64,000 nt of DNA, from NCBI GenBank assembly GCA_021777565.1, contig JAJYDJ010000003.1:1-64000 (forward strand), in the 5' to 3' direction. Source of the DNA: a bacterium. Its GTDB lineage: Bacteria; Patescibacteria; Microgenomatia; Levybacterales; UBA12049. The notes under the pieces are model-generated. The model did no database searches. It was not told where the DNA came from and saw only the letters and a program-made list of their open reading frames with translations. A program made the translations under genes and the position numbers. Positions 53,914-60,395 of this stretch are shown piece by piece (the stretch's first letter is position 1; every line of letters begins with the position of its first letter).

Positions 53914-55494
53914 TTAACTAAGTAGCTGTTGTGTTCTCATGAGGTGTATTGTGTTTCTGTCTATAATTTTCTTCCTCAACATGTCTCTCAAGAATGAATC
54001 AAACTTACTCCCCATCTGTTCGCTGGCAGTTCTTAAAAGCATAAGTTTTGTATTATCATCCTTCGCTTCCTGTAGCTGTTCTGGTATGCTTTTTTGCTCA
54101 CTTACCTCTGGTTGTGTATCAACCTCATTCGGTTGCTGTTTTTTTACACCAATCCATCCATATTTTGCTAAAAATGAGACTACCTCTTCGGCTCTTTGCC
54201 CTATTTCTTTTCTATAATATGCGTCTGGTACAGCCACATGCTCCTTGAGGATATCGTAGCACTCATCTACAGCGTCCTGAATGGACTTAGAAACAGTATT
54301 TACGAGCATAACGGGATTATCTTCAATCGCATACCCCGCCTTTGTTTTAGAGGCACTATAGAGCCATAGATACGGTTCTACTTCCTCATCAAAGCTAAAG
54401 TACCTTCCTGCAACGTCGTCCTTTTTTAGTGAGATACTCCCTGTATAGACGCGTACACCACATGCAGCTAGGTATGTCGGTATCTTATATTGTTGATGTT
54501 TTGCTAGAGCAATATAGAAGTCAGATATCTTACCGCCTGTGTACTTAATAAGTGCGAGCTCAGATAGGTGAGCATCCCATCCCATGCGTGGAGTATATTC
54601 GATCCCGTATGGCTCACCAGCAATATATTTCTTTTTTTTGTGCTCATTACCCTCAGCTTTCGCAAATATGTTATTGATGGAAATAGAGCCTATGTACCCA
54701 ACTTCTGCCAGTTTTTTCTCTAGTGGTTTAATGTATTTATCAAAGTACCTGCTTTTGGGGAAGTTAATGACAATATTCCCCATACAACCAACAGCCTCAC
54801 CCTTGTTACCGTCCCCAGACTTCTTCTCCTCAATGTCTAGTACACACGTATCCTCTAAAAAGACTTTACCATTAAACCAGCCTTCAAAATCTCCTTCGAT
54901 ACCTTCTACAAACTCCTGCAAGACGAACTTTGACACTGTATAGTGCTTACTGAGGCAATCTTCTTTGATCCATGTGAGATAATCAATTAAATCTTTTCTG
55001 TTTTTTGCCGTATAGGTCTTAGCAGAACCAGCAAATTCTTCGCCTTCAGGCTTAAACACATATCTGGCATCCTCTGGCTCTTTTTTAAGAAATGCTATCC
55101 CATCATCAATTTTCAAAAAATTCTTCTCATAGGGCACATCGAGGCCTGTTTGCTCCATGAGGTCTAGCCCCAAACTCCTCTCATACTCGATCTTGTCAGC
55201 CCATGCAGAACCACCAATGACCATATAGCCGTTGTTTCTTAGAAAGTCGGCCATATCTCCCTCCCCATTGTCGTCTAAAATAACAATGAGCTTATCCTTT
55301 GGTGTCTTATTAATAACCTCCCACGCATCATTGGTAATCTCCTCTTTGTTAAAAATGCCCTTCCCTGTATCCTCGCGGCCTTTCTCCATGCCCTTCTGTT
55401 TATAGAAATAGATATGGTGGCCTTCTTCTTTAATACGTTGGGCTATAGAAAGCAGATTCCCATCAACTTGATAGAGTAAAAATGTGTAAACCAT
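53914..55494 (-). CDS. ATP-grasp ligase, GARS/PurD-like
   Basis: 526 residues. An N-terminal Rossmann-like part (LIVILDDNGEGDMADFLRNNGYMVIGG) leads to an ATP-grasp core: VFKPEGEEFAGSAKTY, FVLQEFVEGIEGDFEGWF and EPYGIEYTPRMGWDAH (metal and nucleotide site). The order matches phosphoribosylamine-glycine ligase-like enzymes. The final 90 residues are a charged helical extension absent from PurD. It is leaderless and has its own promoter. By family it would join an amino acid or carboxylate to an amine. The substrate in this phage is unknown; it does not lie in a purine pathway context. Confidence 0.75.
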   Translation of the reverse strand: MVYTFLLYQVDGNLLSIAQRIKEEGHHIYFYKQKGMEKGREDTGKGIFNKEEITNDAWEVINKTPKDKLIVILDDNGEGDMADFLRNNGYMVIGGSAWADKIEYERSLGLDLMEQTGLDVPYEKNFLKIDDGIAFLKKEPEDARYVFKPEGEEFAGSAKTYTAKNRKDLIDYLTWIKEDCLSKHYTVSKFVLQEFVEGIEGDFEGWFNGKVFLEDTCVLDIEEKKSGDGNKGEAVGCMGNIVINFPKSRYFDKYIKPLEKKLAEVGYIGSISINNIFAKAEGNEHKKKKYIAGEPYGIEYTPRMGWDAHLSELALIKYTGGKISDFYIALAKHQQYKIPTYLAACGVRVYTGSISLKKDDVAGRYFSFDEEVEPYLWLYSASKTKAGYAIEDNPVMLVNTVSKSIQDAVDECYDILKEHVAVPDAYYRKEIGQRAEEVVSFLAKYGWIGVKKQQPNEVDTQPEVSEQKSIPEQLQEAKDDNTKLMLLRTASEQMGSKFDSFLRDMLRKKIIDRNTIHLMRTQQLLS

Positions 55495-55501
55495 TACACA
55501 T

Positions 55502-55531
55502 AGGTTAGCAAATTATTTCGTCTGTAAAGAG
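55502..55531 (-). promoter_or_regulatory. Phage promoter, class B spacer, leaderless
   Basis: On the minus strand the 18-base spacer ACAGACGAAATAATTTGC is followed by -10 TAACCT (55502-55507), seven bases, then ATG 55494. The spacer resembles the one at 32695 (16/18). The -35 (CTCTTT) is weak. Confidence 0.5.
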
Positions 55532-55573
55532 TATTGGCAAACTAGGCCTTAGCTCCTAGCTTGTCGAAAATTT

Positions 55574-55774
55574 TTACATCTTCTTTTTGCCCTTCTTGGC
55601 CAAGAATGCCGGCTTTCCATTAACCATTGGCATCTTCCCCTTGCCATTTGTTGCAGTAGTAGACGCTTTTTTCATTGGCATTGCCTTTTTGGCTGTGCCT
55701 GATTTTTTGGCTGCTTTCGCCTGTACCATTTTTTTGAACTTTTCGCGTGCTGCTTTCTGTTTTGCGCTTGCCAT
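55574..55774 (-). CDS. Small lysine/alanine-rich basic protein
   Basis: 66 residues from ATG 55774, preceded by AAGGTGGTGA. The sequence (MASAKQKAAREKFKKMVQAKAAKKSGTAKKA...KKGKKKM) is extremely basic, like histone-tail-like phage proteins and the 36831 and 37072 products. It may bind nucleic acid. A longer frame (start 55822) is unlikely because it covers the promoter. Confidence 0.65.
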   Translation of the reverse strand: MASAKQKAAREKFKKMVQAKAAKKSGTAKKAMPMKKASTTATNGKGKMPMVNGKPAFLAKKGKKKM

Positions 55775-55802
55775 AGAGATCACCACCTTTCTGTATAAAA
55801 GA

Positions 55803-55832
55803 AGAGTAGCAAAATATCTCATCTAATGTAGA
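55803..55832 (-). promoter_or_regulatory. Phage promoter for the 55774 gene
   Basis: On the minus strand TCTACA, an 18-base spacer ending TTTTGC, then TACTCT (55803-55808). This transcript has a leader of about 20 bases with a ribosome site, so it is not leaderless. It lies back to back with the plus-strand promoter at 55837. Confidence 0.5.
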
Positions 55833-55836
55833 CTAT

Positions 55837-55866
55837 TTGCCTTGGTTCAAAAAATGTTGTTAGGTT
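55837..55866 (+). promoter_or_regulatory. Phage promoter, leaderless start for a 26-codon ORF
   Basis: TTGCCT (55837-55842), an 18-base spacer with AAAAAATGTTGT, TAGGTT (55861-55866), six bases, then ATG 55873. It drives the nuclease and lysis operon. Confidence 0.6.
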
Positions 55867-55872
55867 GGAAAT

Positions 55873-55953
55873 ATGCAAGATGAGATACGGCTCACAGAGA
55901 TCGAACAACTTACGTCAGAAAGGAGCCTAAATATATATGAACCAAATAAATAG
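55873..55953 (+). CDS. Short leaderless ORF overlapping the nuclease gene start
   Basis: 26 residues (MQDEIRLTEIEQLTSERSL...). Its start fits the promoter rule exactly, while the next gene's ATG (55937) lies inside it in another frame behind an AAGGAG site. It may be a leader peptide coupling translation to the nuclease gene. A product function is not evident. Confidence 0.4.
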   Translation: MQDEIRLTEIEQLTSERSLNIYEPNK

Positions 55954-56545
55954 TCTCAGAGATTTTACATTATTAGATTTAGCTCAATTTACCAAAGAGG
56001 GTAAATATGATTCTACCTTCAGTGGAGATTGGTTTTTATATTTTGTCGGTCGTGACAATGTACATGAAGTACTGAAGTATGTGTTATCCCGTGTGACTAC
56101 CTCACTGTATCTGAATATGTTTGGGTTTGATGATGACGAGCTGAACCAAATCATCATGCAGAAAGTGCTTGATCCGACCATCACGGTGCTTATCACACTA
56201 GATAAGTCTCAAGCAGGAGGATTTCATGAAAAGATGTTGCTTGATGCAGACCAAAAACAGAACTTAAGTCTGTTTAATAGTCATTTTGTTGTCGGTCAGT
56301 CAGCGACACATCAGATAAGCCACACGAAGGGGTTTGTCGCGGACGGAAAGGTTGGGGGAGAAGGATCAACAAACTGGTCTAACTCTGGTGAGGGAACTTT
56401 TGTTGTCAAAGATAAAGCGGGAGGAGTAGGGTATAAGGCACAAAACAATACGCAGACCATCTTTACCGATCAGGACGCCATCACAAGATTCACTGCAGAG
56501 CTGATAAACGAACATATCATTGCCCAAAAAGCAAATAAAATATGA
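55937..56545 (+). CDS. Phospholipase D-fold nuclease-like protein
   Basis: 202 residues. HTKGFVADGKVGGEGSTNWSN (residues 129-147) is an HKD motif: H129, K131, D136, G143-S144, N146. A second HxK (HEKMLLDAD, 97-105) lies 32 residues earlier and is incomplete. One strong HKD in about 200 residues is the plan of the dimeric Nuc-like endonuclease branch of the PLD superfamily. It opens the lysis operon. It could cut host DNA or act in packaging; the role is inferred. Confidence 0.78.
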   Translation: MNQINSLRDFTLLDLAQFTKEGKYDSTFSGDWFLYFVGRDNVHEVLKYVLSRVTTSLYLNMFGFDDDELNQIIMQKVLDPTITVLITLDKSQAGGFHEKMLLDADQKQNLSLFNSHFVVGQSATHQISHTKGFVADGKVGGEGSTNWSNSGEGTFVVKDKAGGVGYKAQNNTQTIFTDQDAITRFTAELINEHIIAQKANKI

Positions 56546-56847
56546 AAAAAATTATGGCGGAAGTAAAACAAGTACAAGTTGATTTGTTAGAGAAGCTCTT
56601 TGATGCAAAACTAGAGACAATGAGGGCATCACTTAGTGGTATTCAGAAGGATATCTATACCATCAACAAGGCAATCAATGGGAATGGTCAACCTGGTCTT
56701 ATGCAGAGAGTAGAAGATGATGAGAGAAGGATATCTAATCTAACTGCAAGGTTTGGCGTTATTACGGCAATATTCCTTATCCTAGCAGGGCTTTTACAAG
56801 CACTCATTCCGAATGCTTTGACAAGCATAGGCATATTACATCGTTAG
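56542..56847 (+). CDS. Holin-like / hemolysin XhlA-like protein
   Basis: 101 residues (start could also be MAEVKQ at 56554). A charged coiled-coil-like N-terminal part (VDLLEKLFDAKLETMRASLSGIQKDIYTI) is followed by a C-terminal hydrophobic helix ITAIFLILAGLLQALIPN. This layout is that of XhlA-type accessory holins. It overlaps the end of the nuclease gene and lies one base before the endolysin ATG, fitting a lysis cassette. Confidence 0.65.
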   Translation: MKKIMAEVKQVQVDLLEKLFDAKLETMRASLSGIQKDIYTINKAINGNGQPGLMQRVEDDERRISNLTARFGVITAIFLILAGLLQALIPNALTSIGILHR

Positions 56848-56848
56848 T

Positions 56849-57736
56849 ATGGAAGAACTTATTACATTTATAAACCAATATCTTGGTAAAACAGGAGTCG
56901 GCAACACAGACCAAAACAGAGGTCAATGTGTAGGGTTAGTTTCCCTTTGGATGGATACGCTTAACATCCCTCACGAATGGGGAAATGCAAAAGACCTTCT
57001 TGATAATGCAGATAAAAATTACTTCACTATCGTCTACAACGATCCAAATAATCTCGCCCAATATCCACCAGCAGGCGCAGTTCTTGTATATGATGGTACG
57101 TGGGGTAACGGGGTAGGCCATACAGGCATTGTCGTTTTCTCGACTGGAACAATAATCATCCTATTTGAACAAAATGACACTCGTTCCGATGACCCGAACG
57201 GTGCATGCGAAGTCATGGCGCATCCGAACTATAACGGGGTTATTGGTTGGCTTATACCAAAAAATCTACCCACAACAACCTCTGATTGTCTGGTTCCAAA
57301 TACTCCAGAATGGCAGACAAAGTATGAAGAGATAGTCGGAAAGGCAGGGAAGTATGATGCATTTGTTTCCGATGGGTATAACAGTTCAATGGATATTGAT
57401 AGCAAGATTAAAGGGATGCAGGACACTATTGATAGTCTCAACCAAATCATCAAAGACAAGAATGCTCAGATTGCAGGGCTCAATACCTCTCTTTCAACAG
57501 CAGACGGACAGATCAATGGTCTTAAGATGCAGGTACAACAGCAAACACTTTTAGCACAACAACTACCAGAGTGCCAAAAAGAGCGAGACCAGGCGATAGA
57601 AGATAGAAAAGGTCTACAGGATCAAATAACGGCGTTACAAGGAAAGGTAACAGGGCTGTCGGGGACATCATACAAAACAGTAAATACAATACTTCTTGTA
57701 CAAGAAGTATTAAGACGATTATTTCATCTAAATTAG
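56849..57736 (+). CDS. Endolysin with N-terminal CHAP domain and coiled-coil tail
   Basis: 295 residues. Residues 1-150 are a CHAP amidase/peptidase: C28 in NRGQCVGLVSLW, H91 in NGVGHTGIVV, and an E/N in FEQND (107-109). It would cut peptidoglycan. Residues about 165-270 are a coiled coil (IDSKIKGMQDTIDSLNQIIKDKN, QLPECQKERDQAIEDRKGL) where most endolysins have a wall-binding domain. It sits between holin-like genes and starts one base after the preceding stop. Confidence 0.87.
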   Translation: MEELITFINQYLGKTGVGNTDQNRGQCVGLVSLWMDTLNIPHEWGNAKDLLDNADKNYFTIVYNDPNNLAQYPPAGAVLVYDGTWGNGVGHTGIVVFSTGTIIILFEQNDTRSDDPNGACEVMAHPNYNGVIGWLIPKNLPTTTSDCLVPNTPEWQTKYEEIVGKAGKYDAFVSDGYNSSMDIDSKIKGMQDTIDSLNQIIKDKNAQIAGLNTSLSTADGQINGLKMQVQQQTLLAQQLPECQKERDQAIEDRKGLQDQITALQGKVTGLSGTSYKTVNTILLVQEVLRRLFHLN

Positions 57737-57752
57737 AAAGGTGGTGATTTTA

Positions 57753-57971
57753 ATGATAAAACCCGGATATAAAACATCTGAACTCTATGTAACACTCTTT
57801 GGTGTTGGTGCTATTTTATGGAATAACATTCAAGCACAATGCCATTTCACAACATGGGATATTCTTATAATCGGTGGTGCCGTAGTCTCGTATGTCTTAG
57901 GTAGAAGCGGTCTAAAGATTGTGAGCGCGTGGGTTAGTGCTTGGTTACAGGCAAACCAGAACACGAAATAA
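57753..57971 (+). CDS. Small holin-like membrane protein
   Basis: 72 residues from ATG 57753. Two hydrophobic segments (LYVTLFGVGAILWNN and WDILIIGGAVVSYVLG), a GRSGLKIV turn and a short amphipathic end. The start has an AAAGGTGG site. A GTG at 57741 is less likely. Following the endolysin, it is a good class II holin candidate. No transcription terminator is visible just after it. Confidence 0.7.
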   Translation: MIKPGYKTSELYVTLFGVGAILWNNIQAQCHFTTWDILIIGGAVVSYVLGRSGLKIVSAWVSAWLQANQNTK

Positions 57972-58028
57972 GTTCGTAAAGACCCCTATATTTTTACAGT
58001 CCTATAGATACGCAGATATAAAAGGGAT

Positions 58029-58241
58029 CTATAATAGTGGAAAAGTGTATCTAATATATGTTTCTCCAACTTTTTTCTTATATACCCTAGTGAGTAGCCA
58101 CGCAATCCACACCATTCGTGGCATAGATATTCTTACTACTTCCACAAATATATTCTGAAGTGCTCTTCGTGAATCATCACACGACTTATTTACACCCTCA
58201 TCGTACGAATAACCCTTCTTAATTTTATATTCTAATACCAT
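58029..58241 (-). CDS. Small basic protein, unknown
   Basis: 70 residues: MVLEYKIKKGYSYDEGVNKSCDDSRRALQNIFVEVVRISM then MPRMVWIAWLLTRVYKKKVGE, a hydrophobic stretch between basic ends. It lies at the 3' end of the minus-strand early operon, 11 bases after the 53-residue gene. The start context is weak (GGTAAG). No family is recognised; moderately supported by frame order. Confidence 0.45.
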   Translation of the reverse strand: MVLEYKIKKGYSYDEGVNKSCDDSRRALQNIFVEVVRISMPRMVWIAWLLTRVYKKKVGETYIRYTFPLL

Positions 58242-58252
58242 ATACTTACCAT

Positions 58253-58414
58253 TTATGTGTATCGTGTCTGTTGTAATGTATTACAATACGCCCTAGTTTC
58301 TTCTACTGACAAAGTTTTCCCAAACAAAACAATCCTGCCCTCTGGTTTACACTCTCGTCTTACAGGTAGCAAAGCATAACCATATTTATATTTCCATATT
58401 ACATTTTTCGTCAT
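58253..58414 (-). CDS. Small protein, unknown
   Basis: 53 residues (MTKNVIWKYKYGYALLPVRRECKPEGRIVLFGKTLSVEETRAYCNTLQQTRYT). A GGAGGAG ribosome site precedes ATG 58414, which overlaps the stop of the phosphatase gene (ATGA), a strong sign that it is translated. Basic with two cysteines. No function visible. Confidence 0.6.
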   Translation of the reverse strand: MTKNVIWKYKYGYALLPVRRECKPEGRIVLFGKTLSVEETRAYCNTLQQTRYT

Positions 58415-58890
58415 ACTATCTCCTCCCAGTGGCTAGTAATAAAGTCTTTAATGCCACCCGGCTCATACATAGGGTAGAGCTTCAAAAACTCTTCCTTGGC
58501 TGCTTCAAAGCTATCAGAAGGTATTACACGGAGTCTCTTTGAGAGATAGAGTAATGCCACACTTGGACTTCGAGAGTGTCCTTTGTCACAGAATATGTAT
58601 ACCTGCTTGTCTTGTTTCTCAATAAAATCAAGAACTTTTATAAAAGTTTCAACACCTTTCCCTTGCCAATCATAAAACTGAGCACTGGCATCTATCCAAT
58701 TAACAGACATAAAATTATCCTTTTCGCACGTGATGTAACATGGATCATCTGCATACTTGAACCCTTTTTGCCAACCATGTAGTTCGTAGTGGTACTTACT
58801 AGACACATTCACAAAGGACCAATTTGAGCTAGGCAATGCCCTCGCTATTCTTGAGTCTCCCACATAAATTTTATCGTGTACTTTTATCAT
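58411..58890 (-). CDS. CX5R protein phosphatase-like protein (dual-specificity/tyrosine type)
   Basis: 159 residues. VYIFCDKGHSRSPSVALLYLSKRL carries the C-x5-R loop of the cysteine phosphatase fold (C101, R107 in CDKGHSR) followed by a helix with SPS. A candidate general acid is D67. The usual histidine just before C is replaced by F. Members remove phosphate from tyrosine, serine/threonine or other phosphoesters. A good ribosome site (GAGAGGAAT) lies upstream. The substrate is unknown; a phage copy is uncommon. Confidence 0.75.
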   Translation of the reverse strand: MIKVHDKIYVGDSRIARALPSSNWSFVNVSSKYHYELHGWQKGFKYADDPCYITCEKDNFMSVNWIDASAQFYDWQGKGVETFIKVLDFIEKQDKQVYIFCDKGHSRSPSVALLYLSKRLRVIPSDSFEAAKEEFLKLYPMYEPGGIKDFITSHWEEIV

Positions 58891-59165
58891 ATTCCTCTCA
58901 GTTGTACATAGAATGTCTTATTACTCGTCACAATAGCCTTTCGCATGTACCCTTTCTGAACCAGCACTCTGATTGCTGACTTTATTGTTGTATCTCCGAT
59001 GTGCTTTGTGTTTGATATTTCTGCCATAATATATTTGTGTGGGACTGGTGTTTTTTTCTTCCTTACCCACCCATCGACAACTTTCATGATATCCAACTGT
59101 AGTTGGTTAATATCCCCGTACCCTTTGTTGATACGGAAAAATAGTTTAAGTATTGGTTGCATCAT
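58887..59165 (-). CDS. Winged-helix DNA-binding-like protein
   Basis: 92 residues. VPHKYIMAEISNTKHIGDTTIKSAIRVLVQKGYMRKAIVTSNKTFYVQLRG has the helix-turn-helix plus wing pattern, with a basic linker before it. It overlaps both neighbours by 4 bases. Probably a regulator or replication accessory; target unknown. Confidence 0.6.
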   Translation of the reverse strand: MMQPILKLFFRINKGYGDINQLQLDIMKVVDGWVRKKKTPVPHKYIMAEISNTKHIGDTTIKSAIRVLVQKGYMRKAIVTSNKTFYVQLRGI

Positions 59166-59530
59166 ATTTTTATTAGCCGAGAAATTATCCTCTCAATAAC
59201 AGATATTGTCTTTTCAATATGATTCTGTGCGTGATTTCCATTCTTGAGTAGCTCTTTTGGGCTTGTAATAATATAGCTATGGATCTCTCCAAGAATAATA
59301 TGAAGCAATTCATGGATGATGGTATGTTCCGTTACTTCATCGAGGTGGTCTTTGTCGAAGCTAATCGTAGCTAGAAGATATGTTGGGTGCGCATTTGTCT
59401 CTGCGATAGCAGGGAATTTGACATCATCGCTCACGCCGAATTTATCAAAATAGATACTTATATCCCAGTTTTGTAGACCAAATTTATCTTGCCAAAACTT
59501 CGTTCGAGTGATTATTTTTTGTTTGGTCAC
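59162..59530 (-). CDS. HExxH zinc-peptidase-like protein (SprT-like)
   Basis: 122 residues with HTIIHELLHIILGEIHSY (H73, E74, H77), the zinc-metallopeptidase helix. An N-terminal WQDKFGLQNWDISIYFDK resembles the SprT/metallopeptidase-like entry domain. The start is GTG 59530, overlapping the upstream stop. The role is unknown; it may act on a host or phage protein. Confidence 0.7.
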   Translation of the reverse strand: MTKQKIITRTKFWQDKFGLQNWDISIYFDKFGVSDDVKFPAIAETNAHPTYLLATISFDKDHLDEVTEHTIIHELLHIILGEIHSYIITSPKELLKNGNHAQNHIEKTISVIERIISRLIKI

Positions 59531-59814
59531 TCTTCTTTTTCCTCCTTAAATATTGGACTCCCACACTTTGGGCAGTGTGGATCGGCAACACTTGTTGTAG
59601 CAATAAACTTAGAGGGGAATAGGTTGCCACAGTTCTCACACTCTCCTTCTTTCTTTTCTGCATCTTTTCCTACTTCAATAGCTCTTTTCAACTCAGGAAT
59701 CAATCTAATCTGCTCCTCTCTGGGAGACCTATCCCAAACCTTCTTTGCCACTCTATAAGGTATACCCCTGTATTTTGCAAACTGACGTATTAGTTTTACT
59801 AATTTTTGACTCAT
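59527..59814 (-). CDS. Zinc-ribbon protein, unknown
   Basis: 95 residues. A basic helical N-terminus (RQFAKYRGIPYRVAKKVWDRSP) precedes a zinc ribbon CENCGNLF...DPHCPKCGSPIF (two CxxC pairs), then an acidic tail. Likely binds nucleic acid or a protein partner. It is upstream of and overlaps the HExxH gene. No named family. Confidence 0.65.
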   Translation of the reverse strand: MSQKLVKLIRQFAKYRGIPYRVAKKVWDRSPREEQIRLIPELKRAIEVGKDAEKKEGECENCGNLFPSKFIATTSVADPHCPKCGSPIFKEEKEE

Positions 59815-59915
59815 ATAGTTTTGGTTATTTCCTCAGGTGGTAGCGTCGGTGAAATCTAGGCCAAAGTTATATAGGCATACAACTCCACGTTATGCACCTC
59901 ATCCACACTACCGCC

Positions 59916-60107
59916 TCAAGAAACAATCCCCTTTCTCGACATTCGCTTCTCTACAATGATTTCCTGTATTCTCTCTTGTGCCCGTAGAAACTTATCCTTT
60001 TTATTAGAGGGATAGTATTTCTCGCCATAAGCAACCTTGTGCTCCTCAGAACAGAAAAACATATCCTCTTTTGCTTGTCTTTCACAGTTGTCAAAATAAC
60101 ATTTCAT
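59916..60107 (-). CDS. Small zinc-finger-like protein
   Basis: 63 residues from ATG 60107 (MKCYFDNCERQAKEDMFFCSEEHKVAYG...). The CxxxxC...CxxxH spacing suggests a small metal-binding finger, followed by basic helices. A TTG start at 60173 is possible. About 100 bases (59815-59915) downstream hold no gene that I can support. Confidence 0.55.
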   Translation of the reverse strand: MKCYFDNCERQAKEDMFFCSEEHKVAYGEKYYPSNKKDKFLRAQERIQEIIVEKRMSRKGIVS

Positions 60108-60175
60108 ATTTTTGTAGGTTTGTTTTGCGAACTCCGATATGCCACCCCGTGGGTGACACACCGCAATCTGCAAAC

Positions 60176-60388
60176 TTATGAAAGTGAGATATCCATCTTC
60201 ACATCCATCTTTATCTCACGATCAACCATGTATGCTGACACAACATACACATGGTTATTATCTTTTTTTAACCATGTAAGATACTCTTTCTCTGACGAGA
60301 ATGTAGTGTAACCGTTGTGAACCACTACTAGCACCCTAACCAGCTCCTTCTTCATTGCCTTCTTTTTTGTAACAATTTTTTTAGCCAT
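60176..60388 (-). CDS. Small basic protein, unknown
   Basis: 70 residues from ATG 60388 (MAKKIVTKKKAMKKELVRVLVVVHNGYTTFSS...). Preceded by GGAGGTGAGG. The C-terminal half has alternating hydrophobic strands (VLVVVHNGYTTF, HVYVVSAYMV). It follows the replication gene with a 7-base gap. No family recognised. Confidence 0.6.
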   Translation of the reverse strand: MAKKIVTKKKAMKKELVRVLVVVHNGYTTFSSEKEYLTWLKKDNNHVYVVSAYMVDREIKMDVKMDISLS

Positions 60389-60395
60389 CTTTTCC

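Noticed and set aside
53914..55494. Purine-biosynthesis PurD of the host
   Set aside because: The gene lies inside the phage with a phage-type promoter, has an additional tail, and no other purine gene is nearby.
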